This document shows, in pieces, positions 23,336 through 34,172 of a stretch of DNA of 64,000 nt (the stretch's first letter is position 1; every line of letters begins with the position of its first letter). A model generated the notes under the pieces. The model was not told the DNA's origin. It saw only the letters and a list, made by a program, of their open reading frames with translations, and did not search any database. The DNA comes from Neoscytalidium dimidiatum (lineage: Eukaryota; Ascomycota; Dothideomycetes; Botryosphaeriales; Botryosphaeriaceae): NCBI GenBank assembly GCA_037367355.1, contig CM074700.1, forward strand, positions 2,728,001-2,792,000, written 5' to 3'. The position numbers and the translations under genes are program-made.

Positions 23336-24035
23336 AAAGGCAAACGTAGGTAATCAGCCAGCGCCTCGACATATCACAGAATATGATGAGCACGATGTCA
23401 ATACCAGTTTGGCATAGTCTCTAGTGAAAAGACGTACTGTATTCAAGCCACTTGCTTACGTGCTGCAGAAGAGGTACCCATCACTGCAATTTCTTTCCGT
23501 GTTTTGTTGGCCAATTATCTATGTCACAAATTCCATGTATTCCATGTGACGTACTTGACTGTGATGTGACTATGAACTAAGACTACCGTGGGTTTAGACT
23601 AAGGTTGGAAAGCAGTGCATTGATCCAATTACAAGTCTCAATATTATGTAGAGCTTTAGCCAAGCTCTGATTCAAGTGTAGGAAACGTACGGATATGGAC
23701 GCCGCAAGAAATTCATGGGTTTAATGGTAGGTGAGCTTCAAGCTTGCCGGACGTGTTGGGGGAGGAAAGAGAGAGAAGAGGAGAGAAGAGAGGGGGGGGG
23801 GGAGAGCAGCGATTCCAATTCCGGAGAATCCTGGCTCCGTTCTCACCAACCCAGATCTTCCCCGTGTAAACAAACACACCCCTCCCTCCTCCATAACTTC
23901 TACAATCTCCGCAACCTTCACGACCTCCAAAACTTCCACAACCTTCACAGTTCCGTCTCTCCCTTGGACTTCTGGCCTTGCAGCCCGCAATCTAGAGACC
24001 CACAACACGAAGCATACACGAGCTCTATCGCCGTC
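23336..24035. other. intergenic region
   Basis: Contains a G-rich purine tract at 23759-23806 and a run of imperfect short CT/AAC-rich repeats (23890-23960), probably in the leader of the next gene. No gene was seen. Confidence 0.5.
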
Positions 24036-24634
24036 ATGCCCACCCACCAATCCCAAGACGACGCGATCGACTTCCACCAAGCTGCCAGAGTCCGCTTCAG
24101 GAGGTACGAAGACCCGCAGCCGGGCGCCACATATGCCGGCAGGCGGCCGAAAGCACGCCAGAACGCGCAAGCCTCGCGCATGATCGACTTGCACGGTCGA
24201 TGGACCCCCTGGGCCTGGACGATCTACGAGCACCGCGGACGGACTGCAAGTTCGACCCCTCTCCTGAACAGCAGCGAACAGCCTAACTTAGACCACAGGA
24301 GCACGACTTCACGCACGGCTGGATGGTGGTGGACCGCCAGACGCTGCACCGGCGGGGATACAGCGGGCTTGCCCTCGAGGCGGCCATGGAGCTGCGCAAG
24401 GAGGTGCACAGCGCGCGGCAGGAGATCTTTGTCTGGATGGCGCTGTGGCCCTTGCTCTATAGCGACGAGAGGGAGGAGGTGTGCGGTTGGCTCTCGGAGC
24501 AGATTGACGGGCTCTGGACCCACGATGAGCTGATGATGCTGTGGGTGGATGAGAGCCGCATGCTCAGCGGCTTCCGCGAAGCGCTTTCTCATGTGCGGGC
24601 CGCCACGGGTGAGGAGTCGGGCAACGAAATGTAG
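24036..24634 (+). CDS. uncharacterised 181-residue protein with a GC-AG intron
   Basis: Exon 1 is 24036-24245 (70 codons) and exon 2 is 24299-24634. The 53-nt intron starts GCAAGT rather than GT and ends CACAG, with a CTAAC branch-like motif about 17 nt before the acceptor. No GT donor nearby gives the right phase. The protein starts with a basic region, then a Trp-rich patch (DLHGRWTPWAWTIYEHRG) and a second Trp/Leu-rich helical part (IFVWMALWPLLY, then GWLSEQIDGLWTHDELMMLW). It is probably soluble. I do not recognise a domain; it resembles lineage-specific hypothetical proteins of ascomycetes. Confidence 0.6.
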
Positions 24635-25581
24635 GGGACGGAGACAGTGGGAAGGGGGCAGGAGAAAGGCATAAGTTTGGGCATGAGGATGAAGTCAGAA
24701 TAGCTGCAGCTAACATGCTGCGGATGAATGGCAGCACCGCTCTGCGGCACATCACCAACTTCCACCATGGTAAAGAAGGAAGACTTCATGTCTTTTTTTT
24801 CCCCTCTTTGATTTCCCTTCAAATGGCTTTCTCTGATGTTGCTGCCGTCGCACGTTCCAGATCCACGTTTCTGCAATGACTGGACGTCTCGCAGCAAAAT
24901 CCACGCTAACCACTTCGGGAAATTATGTAGAAGAGGGAGCATCCGCGCACCACAACAAGCTTTCAAAGGCCCGAATGGCGCCCATACTAAGCCTGTACAG
25001 CTTCAGGTCGGTTCACAAACAAGCCTTAGTAATCAAATCTCCAACTGAATGCCGTTTCGGCGCCGGAACAAGCTCCGCGTTTCCAGTCCGATGATGGACA
25101 CATCAGCAGACACTTCGCATGAATGGATGGGAAGACAATCGTATGACCGCCGGGAGAAAGCTCCCTCGTAGTTGATCTTCCAGAGCGTCGAAAGCCGGTC
25201 TTGTTGTCAGAAATTACTATATTACTCATCCGCACATCTGAATCCGTGCTGACATGCAGGGCTGCGGGCGGCGGCTAAGCTACGCCCATCCAGGAAGCCA
25301 AGCGGCACACCGACGCAAGGCAATAACGCCACCCTAATCCCTTTCCAGCGAAAGATGCTACCAATTTCTTTGATACACGACCTCTGACAAAATCTTCCAA
25401 TATCCGATATCGCCCATGGCGATGAGGCACGACCGGCCTCCTTCCCCCCCCTTTTTTTTTAACCTCCCAAGAGCACCAAAACTCCATAGCATTACTTTTT
25501 CGCGCTTCGCTGTACGTCGGCGAAGCGCTTTCTAATGTTCCCTCAAAAAAAGGCTAGTAGAGATGTGTCTAGAAGTAGATA
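24635..25581. other. intergenic region between convergent genes
   Basis: Serves as 3' flank for the genes on both sides. Homopolymer tracts lie at 24790-24800 and 25446-25460. No gene or RNA was seen. Confidence 0.6.
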
Positions 25582-27069
25582 TTACATGACGGCAACGGAA
25601 TCGTAAGATGGCGGCATCTCGCCCAGGAGCTCCGCACAAGGGGGTATCGCAATCATCGGCGTCGTCTGCTGCTGCTGCTGCTGCTGCTGCTGCACCATCT
25701 CCGTCGCACCACCACCATCACCACCGCCATAATCCCAATGCGCAACGTTAAGGTCGTACACGGCGCCGAACTTGCGCTGGGGGAAGGGATACATGTTGAC
25801 GAGCGCGCCGGTGTCGGCATTGTACTTGAGCTCGACGGTGATGAGCTCGAGCACGAGGACGTGCCTGACCGCCAGCAGCGGCGCATCCTCTGGCCCTCCG
25901 CCGTGCCTCGGCGCCGCGGCGGCGGCGGCGGCGGCGGCACCACCAGCACCCGCCTCGACGCTGCACGCCGCCTTCGCGGACGCGGGCAGCGCGATGGGGA
26001 AACTGACGTCGACCTCGCCGTCGGTCGTCGGCGCGCGCGGCAGCGTGTCGACGTTGCCCATCCACCCGCCGTCCCACTTGCCGGCCGCCAGCTTGCGGAC
26101 GTGCGTCTGCCCGTCCTTCGGCCTCTGCGCGCCGTCGCCCACGGAGCCGGCCTCGAGCTCGGAGAAGAGCGGTAGCCGGTGGTGGGGGGCGTCGGACGCG
26201 GAGACGACGGACGCGCGCTCCTCGATGCGCCAGTCCACGCGCCGCACGCACAGGTGCGACGTCGTGCGGCCCCGGCGCGTCACGCTGCCGCAGAGGGTGA
26301 GCGTCGCGGTGAAGGAGGCGGTTGGGCTGAGAACGCCCGGGAGCGTCAGGCGCGTGCTCATGGCGCTTTCCGGGAAGCGGCGGCGGAGGACGACGGTGGC
26401 GGGACCGGCGGGGAGGTGGAGGGCGCGAGCGATGGTGAGGGGGGTTTCGGTCTTGAAGAGGATTTTGTTAGAGGAGGTAGTGGAGATGGCGGAAGCGGTG
26501 AGGGTGTATGATGTGCTGCCTAAGGCGGTGGAGGTCGTGGCGGGTAGGTGGCCCGGGATCTGGATGTGGAAGGGGATCAGGCTGCGGCGGTCGGTTTGCT
26601 TGGTTTGTCTGGAGTCTGGGGAGGATGCTGCTGTGGTGTCTTCGGTCATGTGGCATGGCGAGTAAGCGATGGTCCATTGCATCAGCTCCTCGACGTGTGT
26701 CCGCTTGTCCCGGGTCGGGCTCCGGGAGCCGAACGAGCGCCGCCTGCTCGCGAGCAGGGACTCCTGCGGTTTTGAGGCAGCCTTCTTGATCTTCGTGGTC
26801 CGGACCAGGGTGAGCTGGATGGAGGAGATTTCGGCTTGCTGGGAGGGTTTGGCCAGGACTTCGACGTGCCCGGCGAGGGGCACGCTGGAGGCCTGGTCCG
26901 GGTCACCGACGACGGTGAGGGGAGACTTGGGAATCCGGAGAAGCATTTTCTGTGGCGATGCTGTGCTTGTGGTCTTGGGAAATCCTTTTAAATCAGATGC
27001 CGCGGATTCGGCCGGTCTAGACTCGTCCGTATGGGGGTTGTGCACGGTGCTTCGGAAGAGCTTGAGCAT
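25582..27069 (-). CDS. LDB19: LDB19/ART1-type alpha-arrestin
   Basis: Single exon of 495 residues from the ATG at 27069 (MLKLFRSTVHNPHTDE). The frame is open further upstream but only with non-ATG starts. An arrestin-N fold begins with the LLRIPKSPLTVVGDP strand near residue 40 and HVEVLAKP. The family block RRVDWRIEE and the C-terminal HVLVLELITVELKYNADTG, then AVYDLNVAHWDYG, match the LDB19 family. Just before the C-terminus is PPSY, a PPxY motif that recruits Rsp5/NEDD4 ubiquitin ligase. In yeast, Art1 brings Rsp5 to plasma-membrane permeases for endocytosis, and the same adaptor role is inferred here. Poly-Ala and poly-Gln (CTG repeat) tracts lie near the C-terminus. Confidence 0.87.
   Translation of the reverse strand: MLKLFRSTVHNPHTDESRPAESAASDLKGFPKTTSTASPQKMLLRIPKSPLTVVGDPDQASSVPLAGHVEVLAKPSQQAEISSIQLTLVRTTKIKKAASKPQESLLASRRRSFGSRSPTRDKRTHVEELMQWTIAYSPCHMTEDTTAASSPDSRQTKQTDRRSLIPFHIQIPGHLPATTSTALGSTSYTLTASAISTTSSNKILFKTETPLTIARALHLPAGPATVVLRRRFPESAMSTRLTLPGVLSPTASFTATLTLCGSVTRRGRTTSHLCVRRVDWRIEERASVVSASDAPHHRLPLFSELEAGSVGDGAQRPKDGQTHVRKLAAGKWDGGWMGNVDTLPRAPTTDGEVDVSFPIALPASAKAACSVEAGAGGAAAAAAAAAPRHGGGPEDAPLLAVRHVLVLELITVELKYNADTGALVNMYPFPQRKFGAVYDLNVAHWDYGGGDGGGATEMVQQQQQQQQQTTPMIAIPPCAELLGEMPPSYDSVAVM
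25666..25693 (-). repeat. CTG/CAG trinucleotide repeat coding poly-Gln
   Basis: About nine CTG units on the + strand encode nine Gln residues near the C-terminus of the arrestin, between its DYGGGDGGG linker and the PPSY motif. Length polymorphism between isolates is likely. Confidence 0.9.
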
Positions 27070-28378
27070 TTGGCGCGTGGAAGCGCAAATGTCGGAACTG
27101 GAGAAAGTGGACGTGTTCGTGCCTGAGCAGTGGAGACGCAGGCGGCGGTGCAGGAGGAGCAGGCTGGGTGTTGTAGGTGGTGGTGTCGGAGGTTGCAGTA
27201 AGAATTTGAAGCAAAGGAGGGTAGCAGGGTAGTTGCGTGATGTATAAGGGCCTAAAGCGAAACAGGAAGCCAAGGCTCACTGGCCCAACCTTAGTTTTGT
27301 CGTGGCCGGTGGCTTGTCGAAGCGGCTCGAAGGCGAGCGGCAACGGTTCGGCGGCAGGCACGGACAGAGGCAGTCGAAAACACCGTGGCCCTGGCGTGTA
27401 AGCGTCCGCAAATAGCTGGATGCGGTTAGCAGCGCCCTCGGGGAAGCCTAAGTGCTCGCTTACCAAGGATCCACCCCGGAATTTTCTGCACGTGGTGGCG
27501 AATGAGGACGACCGTTGGAGCGCGAAGCGTGTTCGAGAAGCGCGTGAGATGGCTGCAAAAAAGCCTTCTCGCTGACCGGTACGCGTCGCAATCCCGCGCG
27601 TGCGGGATGTTATGCGTAACAGAAACCTCGAGAATAGCGACGAAGGGATTCGACTACCCTTTTCGGTAATCGGCCAAGGGGCTCAAGCCACAGTACGTAA
27701 TAGGACATGTGTTGTTGCGATCGCCCGCCACCGCACCTCATGGTATTCCTTTATGGCGACTGCGGAGCATGCTTCAACTCAGGTCCCTTATTTCCCTGCA
27801 TTGCCCGCTATGCCATGGCATCTACATCTACTGGGTAAGCCTTGCATCCACGGCAGCGCCCATTCCTCGGTGATCTGCAGTCTAGTCAGCCCCGATCCGT
27901 GCGCAAACTATCATGATTCCATCCTCTCCCCATGCTTGCACCATCACCGCGGGAGTGCCCGAGACAGCCGAACCACCAACCCCGACACGGCGGCCGTATT
28001 TTCTAACCGCTATAGATAACGGAATGCTTCCTGAAACTGACCGCAACGCAACGTCATCTGCCAGCCATGACGCTGCCAACTTGGTCCAGGAGACGAGCCT
28101 GAAAGCACGCAATCAGGCCTGGCGGCTGCTCCACATCCCATCGCTCCTCCTCCGTGGATGACTAACAGATGGACTGGAGCAAGATGGATCGCACGGGATC
28201 CGCAATTGGTTTCCATGGTACCCGTAGCAATACCAGATCCTGCTTGCATCAGCGTTGCGTAGATCCCCGGACCCACATCAAGGCACAGGTTCCTGGCGGA
28301 GATGAGCCGGAGATCCATCTCCAAGCTTGCCAGACACGTCCTCGAGCTTAAAGTCAACGCCATATGTCAACCATGTCA
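27070..28378. other. arrestin 5' flank and intergenic region
   Basis: The first 200 nt are an open, pyrimidine-rich leader of the arrestin gene. Short ORFs further along (27600-28160) overlap in different frames and show no coding logic. No gene was seen. Confidence 0.5.
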
Positions 28379-28705
28379 TTATCCACAGTCGCGCGCGAGG
28401 AAGCGCAGCGTCGTGTCGATGCGGACGGGCGCGCCGGCGTTGAGCGCGCGCAGGAGGCCGGTCTCGGTCGAGAGCGGGTGCGTGCGGGCCTGCGCGGCGG
28501 TCGCGAGCTTGGCCTCGAGGCGTTCGAGCGTGTGGCGCGTGGCCCGGAGGCGCGTCACTTCGTGCTGGATGAGGTGGATGGTCGTGAGGTCTTTTGCCGG
28601 TGGGGAGGGCGGCGGATGGGAGGTTGGCGAGGATGGCGCTGGGGGTGGTGCGATGTTGTTGTCATTCTTCTTGGACTTGTGTAGGCGGAGGGAGAAAGAC
28701 GGCAT
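28379..28705 (-). CDS. small basic protein with coiled-coil segment
   Basis: An uninterrupted frame of 108 residues runs from the ATG at 28705. It has a basic N-terminus (MPSFSLRLHKSKKNDNN), a Pro/Ser linker, then a heptad-like helix (LIQHEVTRLRATRHTLERLE, followed by AKLATAAQ). The high GC and biased third positions support coding. The stop at 28379-28381 might instead be read through a downstream intron. No family was recognised. Confidence 0.5.
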   Translation of the reverse strand: MPSFSLRLHKSKKNDNNIAPPPAPSSPTSHPPPSPPAKDLTTIHLIQHEVTRLRATRHTLERLEAKLATAAQARTHPLSTETGLLRALNAGAPVRIDTTLRFLARDCG

Positions 28706-30018
28706 TTTGACGGTTGTGGTGTAGGTTTGTGGTGGTGTGCTGGAAGTCGATGGAAGGAGTGAGCGGCGTCGGAAGCGGGCGACGGGCGGTTGGGTGGAGT
28801 AGAGGAACGCCGAATGGATGGGAATTCTGGTGATGACTTCACGTGGTACTGGTAGAAGCGAGGCCGCCTTTGCGAGGGATGCAGTTCATGAGTGGCTGTG
28901 CAGAATGGAAAGCGGGAGTGAGGCATTGAGCAATGTTTCTGCACATCCCATTATTTCACGAGTGTCCACCCAGCTGGAACCCAAATCAGATTTAGGTCCG
29001 CTGAGGTATTGTCTCCTATGGTTATTTCCTCTGGCGTTATGTGCGGAAATATCGTGGCCGAACTTGCGATTAGCCGGAGCTGAGACCATTCATAATATTA
29101 TAGATTAAACTCCTATGTTTTCCCTACAGTCCAGAGTATTCGTCACCATTAACACGCTCGGTAAGGATCAATTTCTCATAGATAATACCTCAAGGGCATC
29201 CATATCGCTCAACACTCACTCATCCGTTTTATTTTTCCTTTTTGGAGTTGATACGTTGCACTTGAACTTCTTATAGCCACTGCCGCAGCTCAAAAGCTAC
29301 GAGCAGAATGTTAGAACAAAATATGCACGCTATATATCTCTTGGCTCATCTTGGTATCTCGTGGATATTTTGAAAAAAAAAAAAAAAAGAGCAGCATCAG
29401 ATTGTTTATTTGCAAGAGTATTTATTCCGCGGTTCTTAAACTCATCGACGTAATCTTTTTGCAACCTCTCCCTTAATATGAGTCTCCATTCCTGCTACTA
29501 CTCATACTCCGCTCTTTGTGTTTTCTGGGAACTTATTCACCTGATATATAAATGGTGTTAGCACAACCAATTGGCAGTTGTGCGAGACGAAGATGCTGCG
29601 CGGCGCGAATGATTTCGCCGTGAACAATGTCACCAGCATGTTCCAAAGCGTTGGCATTTCCCTTTGGAGTATTTGATGCCCTATAACGGATTAATTCTCA
29701 ACATAGACTTCTGTCGAGAATTACCGAGCTCATTCATTAGATGTCTGCTGGATATCAGTTTTCGAGTGGAAGCTTCCACGTCATATCCAGCCAGCAGCCG
29801 TGATCGCTGAAGCCAGGGAATAGTATTCGATCATTCAACGAGTAATAAGAAGTGAGCCAAGTCGAAGGCAGCTCACAGTAGGCCCCTGCGGTTGTTCTTT
29901 CCTGAAGTGATGCTGCGAGCACCCTTGCACGTGACAGGGCTGCGTCGCGTCAACAAAAGATCTTCTCCCTCCCTCCAACTTCCTTCTCTCTCACAACCTC
30001 ACGCGTAGCACAGCCAAC
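28706..30018. other. intergenic region
   Basis: 1.3 kb, AT-richer, with an A-run at 29373-29387. It ends in the CT-rich leader of the next gene. No gene was seen. Confidence 0.55.
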
Positions 30019-31346
30019 ATGGAGGCCACTACGTACACCTCCCAAGACTTGAAGGCAATCCTTCATGATGCGCTGTGGATGCGCATTACTAACGAAGCAA
30101 AGCGCATGAAGCTCCTCCCGGAGCATGGCATGCGCGATGAGCGCGGATACCTGGAGGCTAACGCCGACTCCGCCGGAAACAGCTTCATCACCGAGCTAGT
30201 AAGTAATCTCTCTAACCAGGTAGTTCACTAGAAAACCTCTCGCTGACTCCATCTCACGCGAAGAACTCTTTCTGCCACGAATGGGTGGTGGAGAAGAACA
30301 AGCCCGAAGTGGCAGCTCATGCAATCCCGAGGTGGTCTTCAGACGATAACAACGCCTTCCGCCTCTCGCTGTGGTTCCCACGCTGCATCCAGAGGGAGTT
30401 CATGGTTCAGTATGAGATCAAGATCCCCGGCATCGTGCTTTACCGCGACTTCACCATAAAGCTTCCTACTTTTCATGGAGCCGCTGATGTTACGTCTGCT
30501 TTGCGCAGTAAACCCATCGAGTTTACCACCACGTACGACGACACTCTGAAGGCTTTGGACCACGACACCAACACGCCTTCTTCCAACACTCTCCAACGTC
30601 CTAATCGTTCCAAACTCAGCAAGTCATACGAGGATAAAGATGACTATCAGCACGGTGGCAAGCACCGAGACTACAAGATCTACCACGAGCATCGCGGCCG
30701 CAGCATGTCCCGTTCCGACCACGGCCGGAAGTACCGTCGCGACGAGCGCTCTCGTAGCCCCTACAGCCGCTACGACCGCCGCTCCCGCTCCCCGAACTAC
30801 AAGTTCTCCCATGAACACCGCTACTGGCGCTCAGGCGGCCACCGCAACCGCTCCTACTCACGCGTTGACTACCGTCGCCACTCGCGCTCGCCGGATCACA
30901 AGCACGATCGTTACTCCAACCGCGGCAGGACCCGCTCCCCTGCATACAAGTCTAGCAGCCGCTACTACTCTGGCAACCGCGGCCGCCAGTCACCTAATCC
31001 GACCTACTACCGCAAGGCTCAGTATGCTCGCGAAGACCGTGATTACGGCACCTACTCCCGCACCCGCGGCGACTACGGCTACAACGACAACCCTAAGCGT
31101 GGTGACCACGACGCTCAGGATACCAGCAAGCAGCAGTCCCAATTCAACCCGAACCTCGTCCCCATCCCACCACGCAAACGCCGCGACGTCGGTGCCACCG
31201 GCAACCCTATTGATGACGACGACGAAGAGCAGATCAGCTTCCGTGGCGCCGCTACCAACCGTGGTGGTTCTTCTGCAAACTTTGGTAAGCTTAGTGTTCG
31301 CTACAGGAAGTGGCACAAGATGGGGCACCACGCCGTGCGTAGGTGA
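30019..31346 (+). CDS. Arg/Ser-rich protein with conserved N-terminal domain
   Basis: Exon 1 is 30019-30198 and exon 2 is 30264-31346, with a 65-nt GTAAGT/GAAG intron in phase 0; 420 residues. Residues 1-170 form a compact, probably globular domain: ILHDALWMRITNEAKRM, FCHEWVVEKNKPEVAAHAIP, then FRLSLWFPRCIQREFMVQYE. Residues about 200-345 are an RS-like region with repeated RSRSP units and many Tyr, His and Arg residues, typical of proteins linked to splicing or RNA granules. The tail is acidic (DDDDEEQ) and ends in YRKWHKMGHHAVRR, which looks like a CCHC zinc knuckle without its cysteines. Nuclear RNA-related function is inferred; the N-terminal domain is not one I can name. Confidence 0.78.
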
Positions 31347-32772
31347 GAGAACGAAGATAACTTTGCTGCAAGCAGATTATTGAGTTGCGCCGTTGAGAAG
31401 GCTTTCGTCGAGGCGGTTGTGATTGACCAATGAGCTGGTCTGACTTAAGGAGGAATACCTTGATGGGGCGGCATATCGTTGACGACGTCCTTGCATGGAG
31501 GAAAGGTTCATAACAGATGTTTTTGGATCTGGTGCTGTTCGGATCCGATTCGGGAATACAGTAGATGGTCGAAAGTCAGGGACAAGATGAGCTCGGGGCA
31601 CCAATACAAGTGGAGTGCTTGCTAATGCGACGGATGAATGGGGGCTCAGTCATTTTCGAACGACGGATCAAAGATGTGGATGGTGGTTTGCTCTCTTCAT
31701 ATTTCCCAATACGACGGTTTCATGTTTGTTCAGTGCATCTCTCGGGAATGACGACCCAGCAATCATCTTGTCCATAGGGTAATCCTTTGGATACCTGGAT
31801 CTTCCACTTCTTTTCTATTCTCATCATATTCCGATGCTGCTGCTTAAAATATGCAGTTCAGCTTCAATATTACCACCTATTCACGATCTCGACTTATACT
31901 TGCTTGGTGGTGATGTGCGCTTGGTGTTCCGCTTTGTGTGCAGAGAGAGCCCTTGTAAAAAGCAAAATTCAACATCAACTATGATTGAAACTCCTCTTGT
32001 TATCGCACTTCCAAAAGCACAATATCCACGTGTCTTATCTATCCAATGCAATTTGTCTATCGGTGGTCCTCGTCAACTTTTCGGCAAACTCATATCGCCA
32101 TCATCACGCAACTTGCCAATCTCTCATGACCCAAATTCCAACAAAACGCAGATTACCACTCTCAGGCGCACAATATTAAGGGAAGTAGATCCCGCCGGGA
32201 TCAAACCACAGCCGTTATGTCGGCGTTGTGGCAAAGAGCAGCAGCGTATACCAAAAATGAACAGAAAGACAAAAACGCCGGCAAGAAACAATGAACCAAG
32301 CCCGGCGCCTCCATGAAGCAGCCCGATTGATGAAAATCTCTCCTTCCGACAAGAAGATATGATAATTTCCAAATCATGCTAAGTATCCTGTCACGCCCTC
32401 TCGCGAAAAGATCGCGAGGCTGAAGCGCCGGAAACAATGCCGTGCCGTCATGTTGACCGGATATCGGGGAGTCGAGAAAACATGTCGGAGCTGGGAGCGC
32501 TCTTTGTGGTGATCAGTGATGACAGCGCCGATGATGATAATCCAAGTTCGAGAAGGAAGACCAATTGGTGCCCGAGCCGGTGAGATGCTGAACTCTTCGT
32601 GAAGCGGGCTAGAGACGCTACCCAACATTCCCGAATCATGCTGAGACCCCAACACCGCAAAGGAAAGTCCATCGAGGCCAGTTGAGAGAAGGGGAGAGAC
32701 GGAGACCAGGTCGCAGCACGGGACCAGAAAGTCCTCGCAGCGGCGAGTCGAGCGGGAGGAAAAAGGCCGCGC
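31347..32772. other. intergenic region between convergent genes
   Basis: 1.4 kb. Several overlapping short ORFs (for example 31834-32316 and 32374-32655) are present, but none has coding character or family resemblance. No RNA gene was seen. Confidence 0.5.
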
Positions 32773-34172
32773 CTACAGCGTCTTCCACTTCCTCGCGACC
32801 TGTTCGTCCGTCAGCCTCACGCCCGCCTTGAGCTTGAACTTGCTCGCCACGTTCCGCCACCGCTCCCGCTCGACCTCCTCGTAGCACTCCACCAGCAGCG
32901 CCTCCTGCTCCCGACTCAGCGCCGGCATCTTCCGCTCCTTCCCCGTCCCCGTCCCCGCCCCCGCCCCGGCCGCCGTCCCCGTCTTCTGGTGCTTGAAGTG
33001 CAGGTAATCCTTGTAGTCGAACCCCTCCTCGCCGTCCACCTCGGCGATGCGCCCCGCCACCCGCGAGAACCGGCCGTACACGGCCGCCTGCGTGAAGCCC
33101 GGCGTCTTGCCCGCCGCGACGCGCGCGCGGTTGAGCGCCGCCGCGATGTCCTCCCAGTGCATGCGCTGCTCCACGCGCATCCGCTTGATCTCGCGGTTCT
33201 CCGGGTCGTTCTCGGGCGCCTGCTTGCGCGCGTAGGGGTGCGCTTTGGGGTTGGCGCGCTCGGCGCGCAGGCGGCGGCGGTGGATGGGGTCATCCTCTGG
33301 GTCGGACGATGGGGCGGAGGCGGCGGCGGCGGTGGTGGTAGTGGTTGCGTTTGGGTTGTTGCTGTTGGAAGGAGGGAGGGGAGAACGATCGCGGTAGTGG
33401 CGGCGGCGGCGGCGGCGGCGACGACGCGCCTCATCCGGCCCGGGAGTGACGAAGAGGCTGATGTCTTGGTTGGCGCGGTTGTGGAGGGTGATGCGGCCGC
33501 GGCGGTCGCGGCGAGGCGAGGTATCAAGCGCGTCGGCGGCAGGGCGAGGGGTTGGGCTCTCGCTGTCTGAGTCGTCGCTCACCATGCGGCTGCTGCTGTA
33601 GTCAGGCGAACGAGAGCGGTCGCGAGAATCTCCACTGCTGAAATGGTTGGCATGGCGGCTGGTAGAAGCGTCGACGAGACGGGGTATGCGCTTCTTGCAT
33701 GCTTCCATGAACTCTGGTTTGTCGTCGTCCGTCTCTTGGAGATAATCCTCGAAGTGATTGTGTGCCATCAGATCCATGTGACTCAGCTGAGAAGCCAGAG
33801 GGAAGGAGGGAGCCGATATGGTGCGGTCACTGATCTGGGTATTAGGAACGGCATGAGTGCGCTTCCTCATGTCCGCGCGTAGGTGGTCTTGGGAGACCTT
33901 CATGCGAGCTTCCTTCAAACCATTAACTTCAGCCCACTGTCCGTTGATCAGTTGACTCTGTGAGGGTTCATCATTGAATGCAATTGGATAACCAAGCTGC
34001 GGGATGCTGGACGGGCTGTAGCCATCTTCGTATGTGTTTTCGGTCGGAGAGCGAGCGGAATCAAACTTATTGCTGCAATACTCTTTGTCAGACAGGTGTT
34101 CATGTCATAGAAAGAGTGGGAGCGAGGAAATACCTACATGAACTCTGGTGCAGGGTTGTGCTGGAGAGTCAT
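32773..34172 (-). CDS. Myb/SANT-like DNA-binding protein
   Basis: Exon 1 is 34172-34138 and exon 2 is 34072-32773, with a 65-nt intron (GTAGGT to TTGCAG); 444 residues. The open frame in exon 2 alone has no good ATG, and adding exon 1 supplies it (MTLQHNPAPEF). The middle is disordered, with RSRSP, a run of ten Arg, and Thr/Ala stretches. Two helical modules lie in the C-terminal third. One is IKRMRVEQRMHWEDIAAALN followed by FTQAAVYGRFSRV, resembling a helix-turn-helix. The other is LSREQEALLVECYEEVERER, then WRNVASKFK and DEQVARKWKTL, with the spaced Trp and helix pattern of Myb/SANT repeats. Probably a nuclear transcription-related factor; targets are unknown. Confidence 0.75.

Noticed and set aside
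31285..31310. Possible tiny intron GTAAGC to CTACAG near the end of the RS-rich gene
   Set aside because: It would be only about 22 nt, too short to splice. The unspliced frame ends cleanly at 31346.
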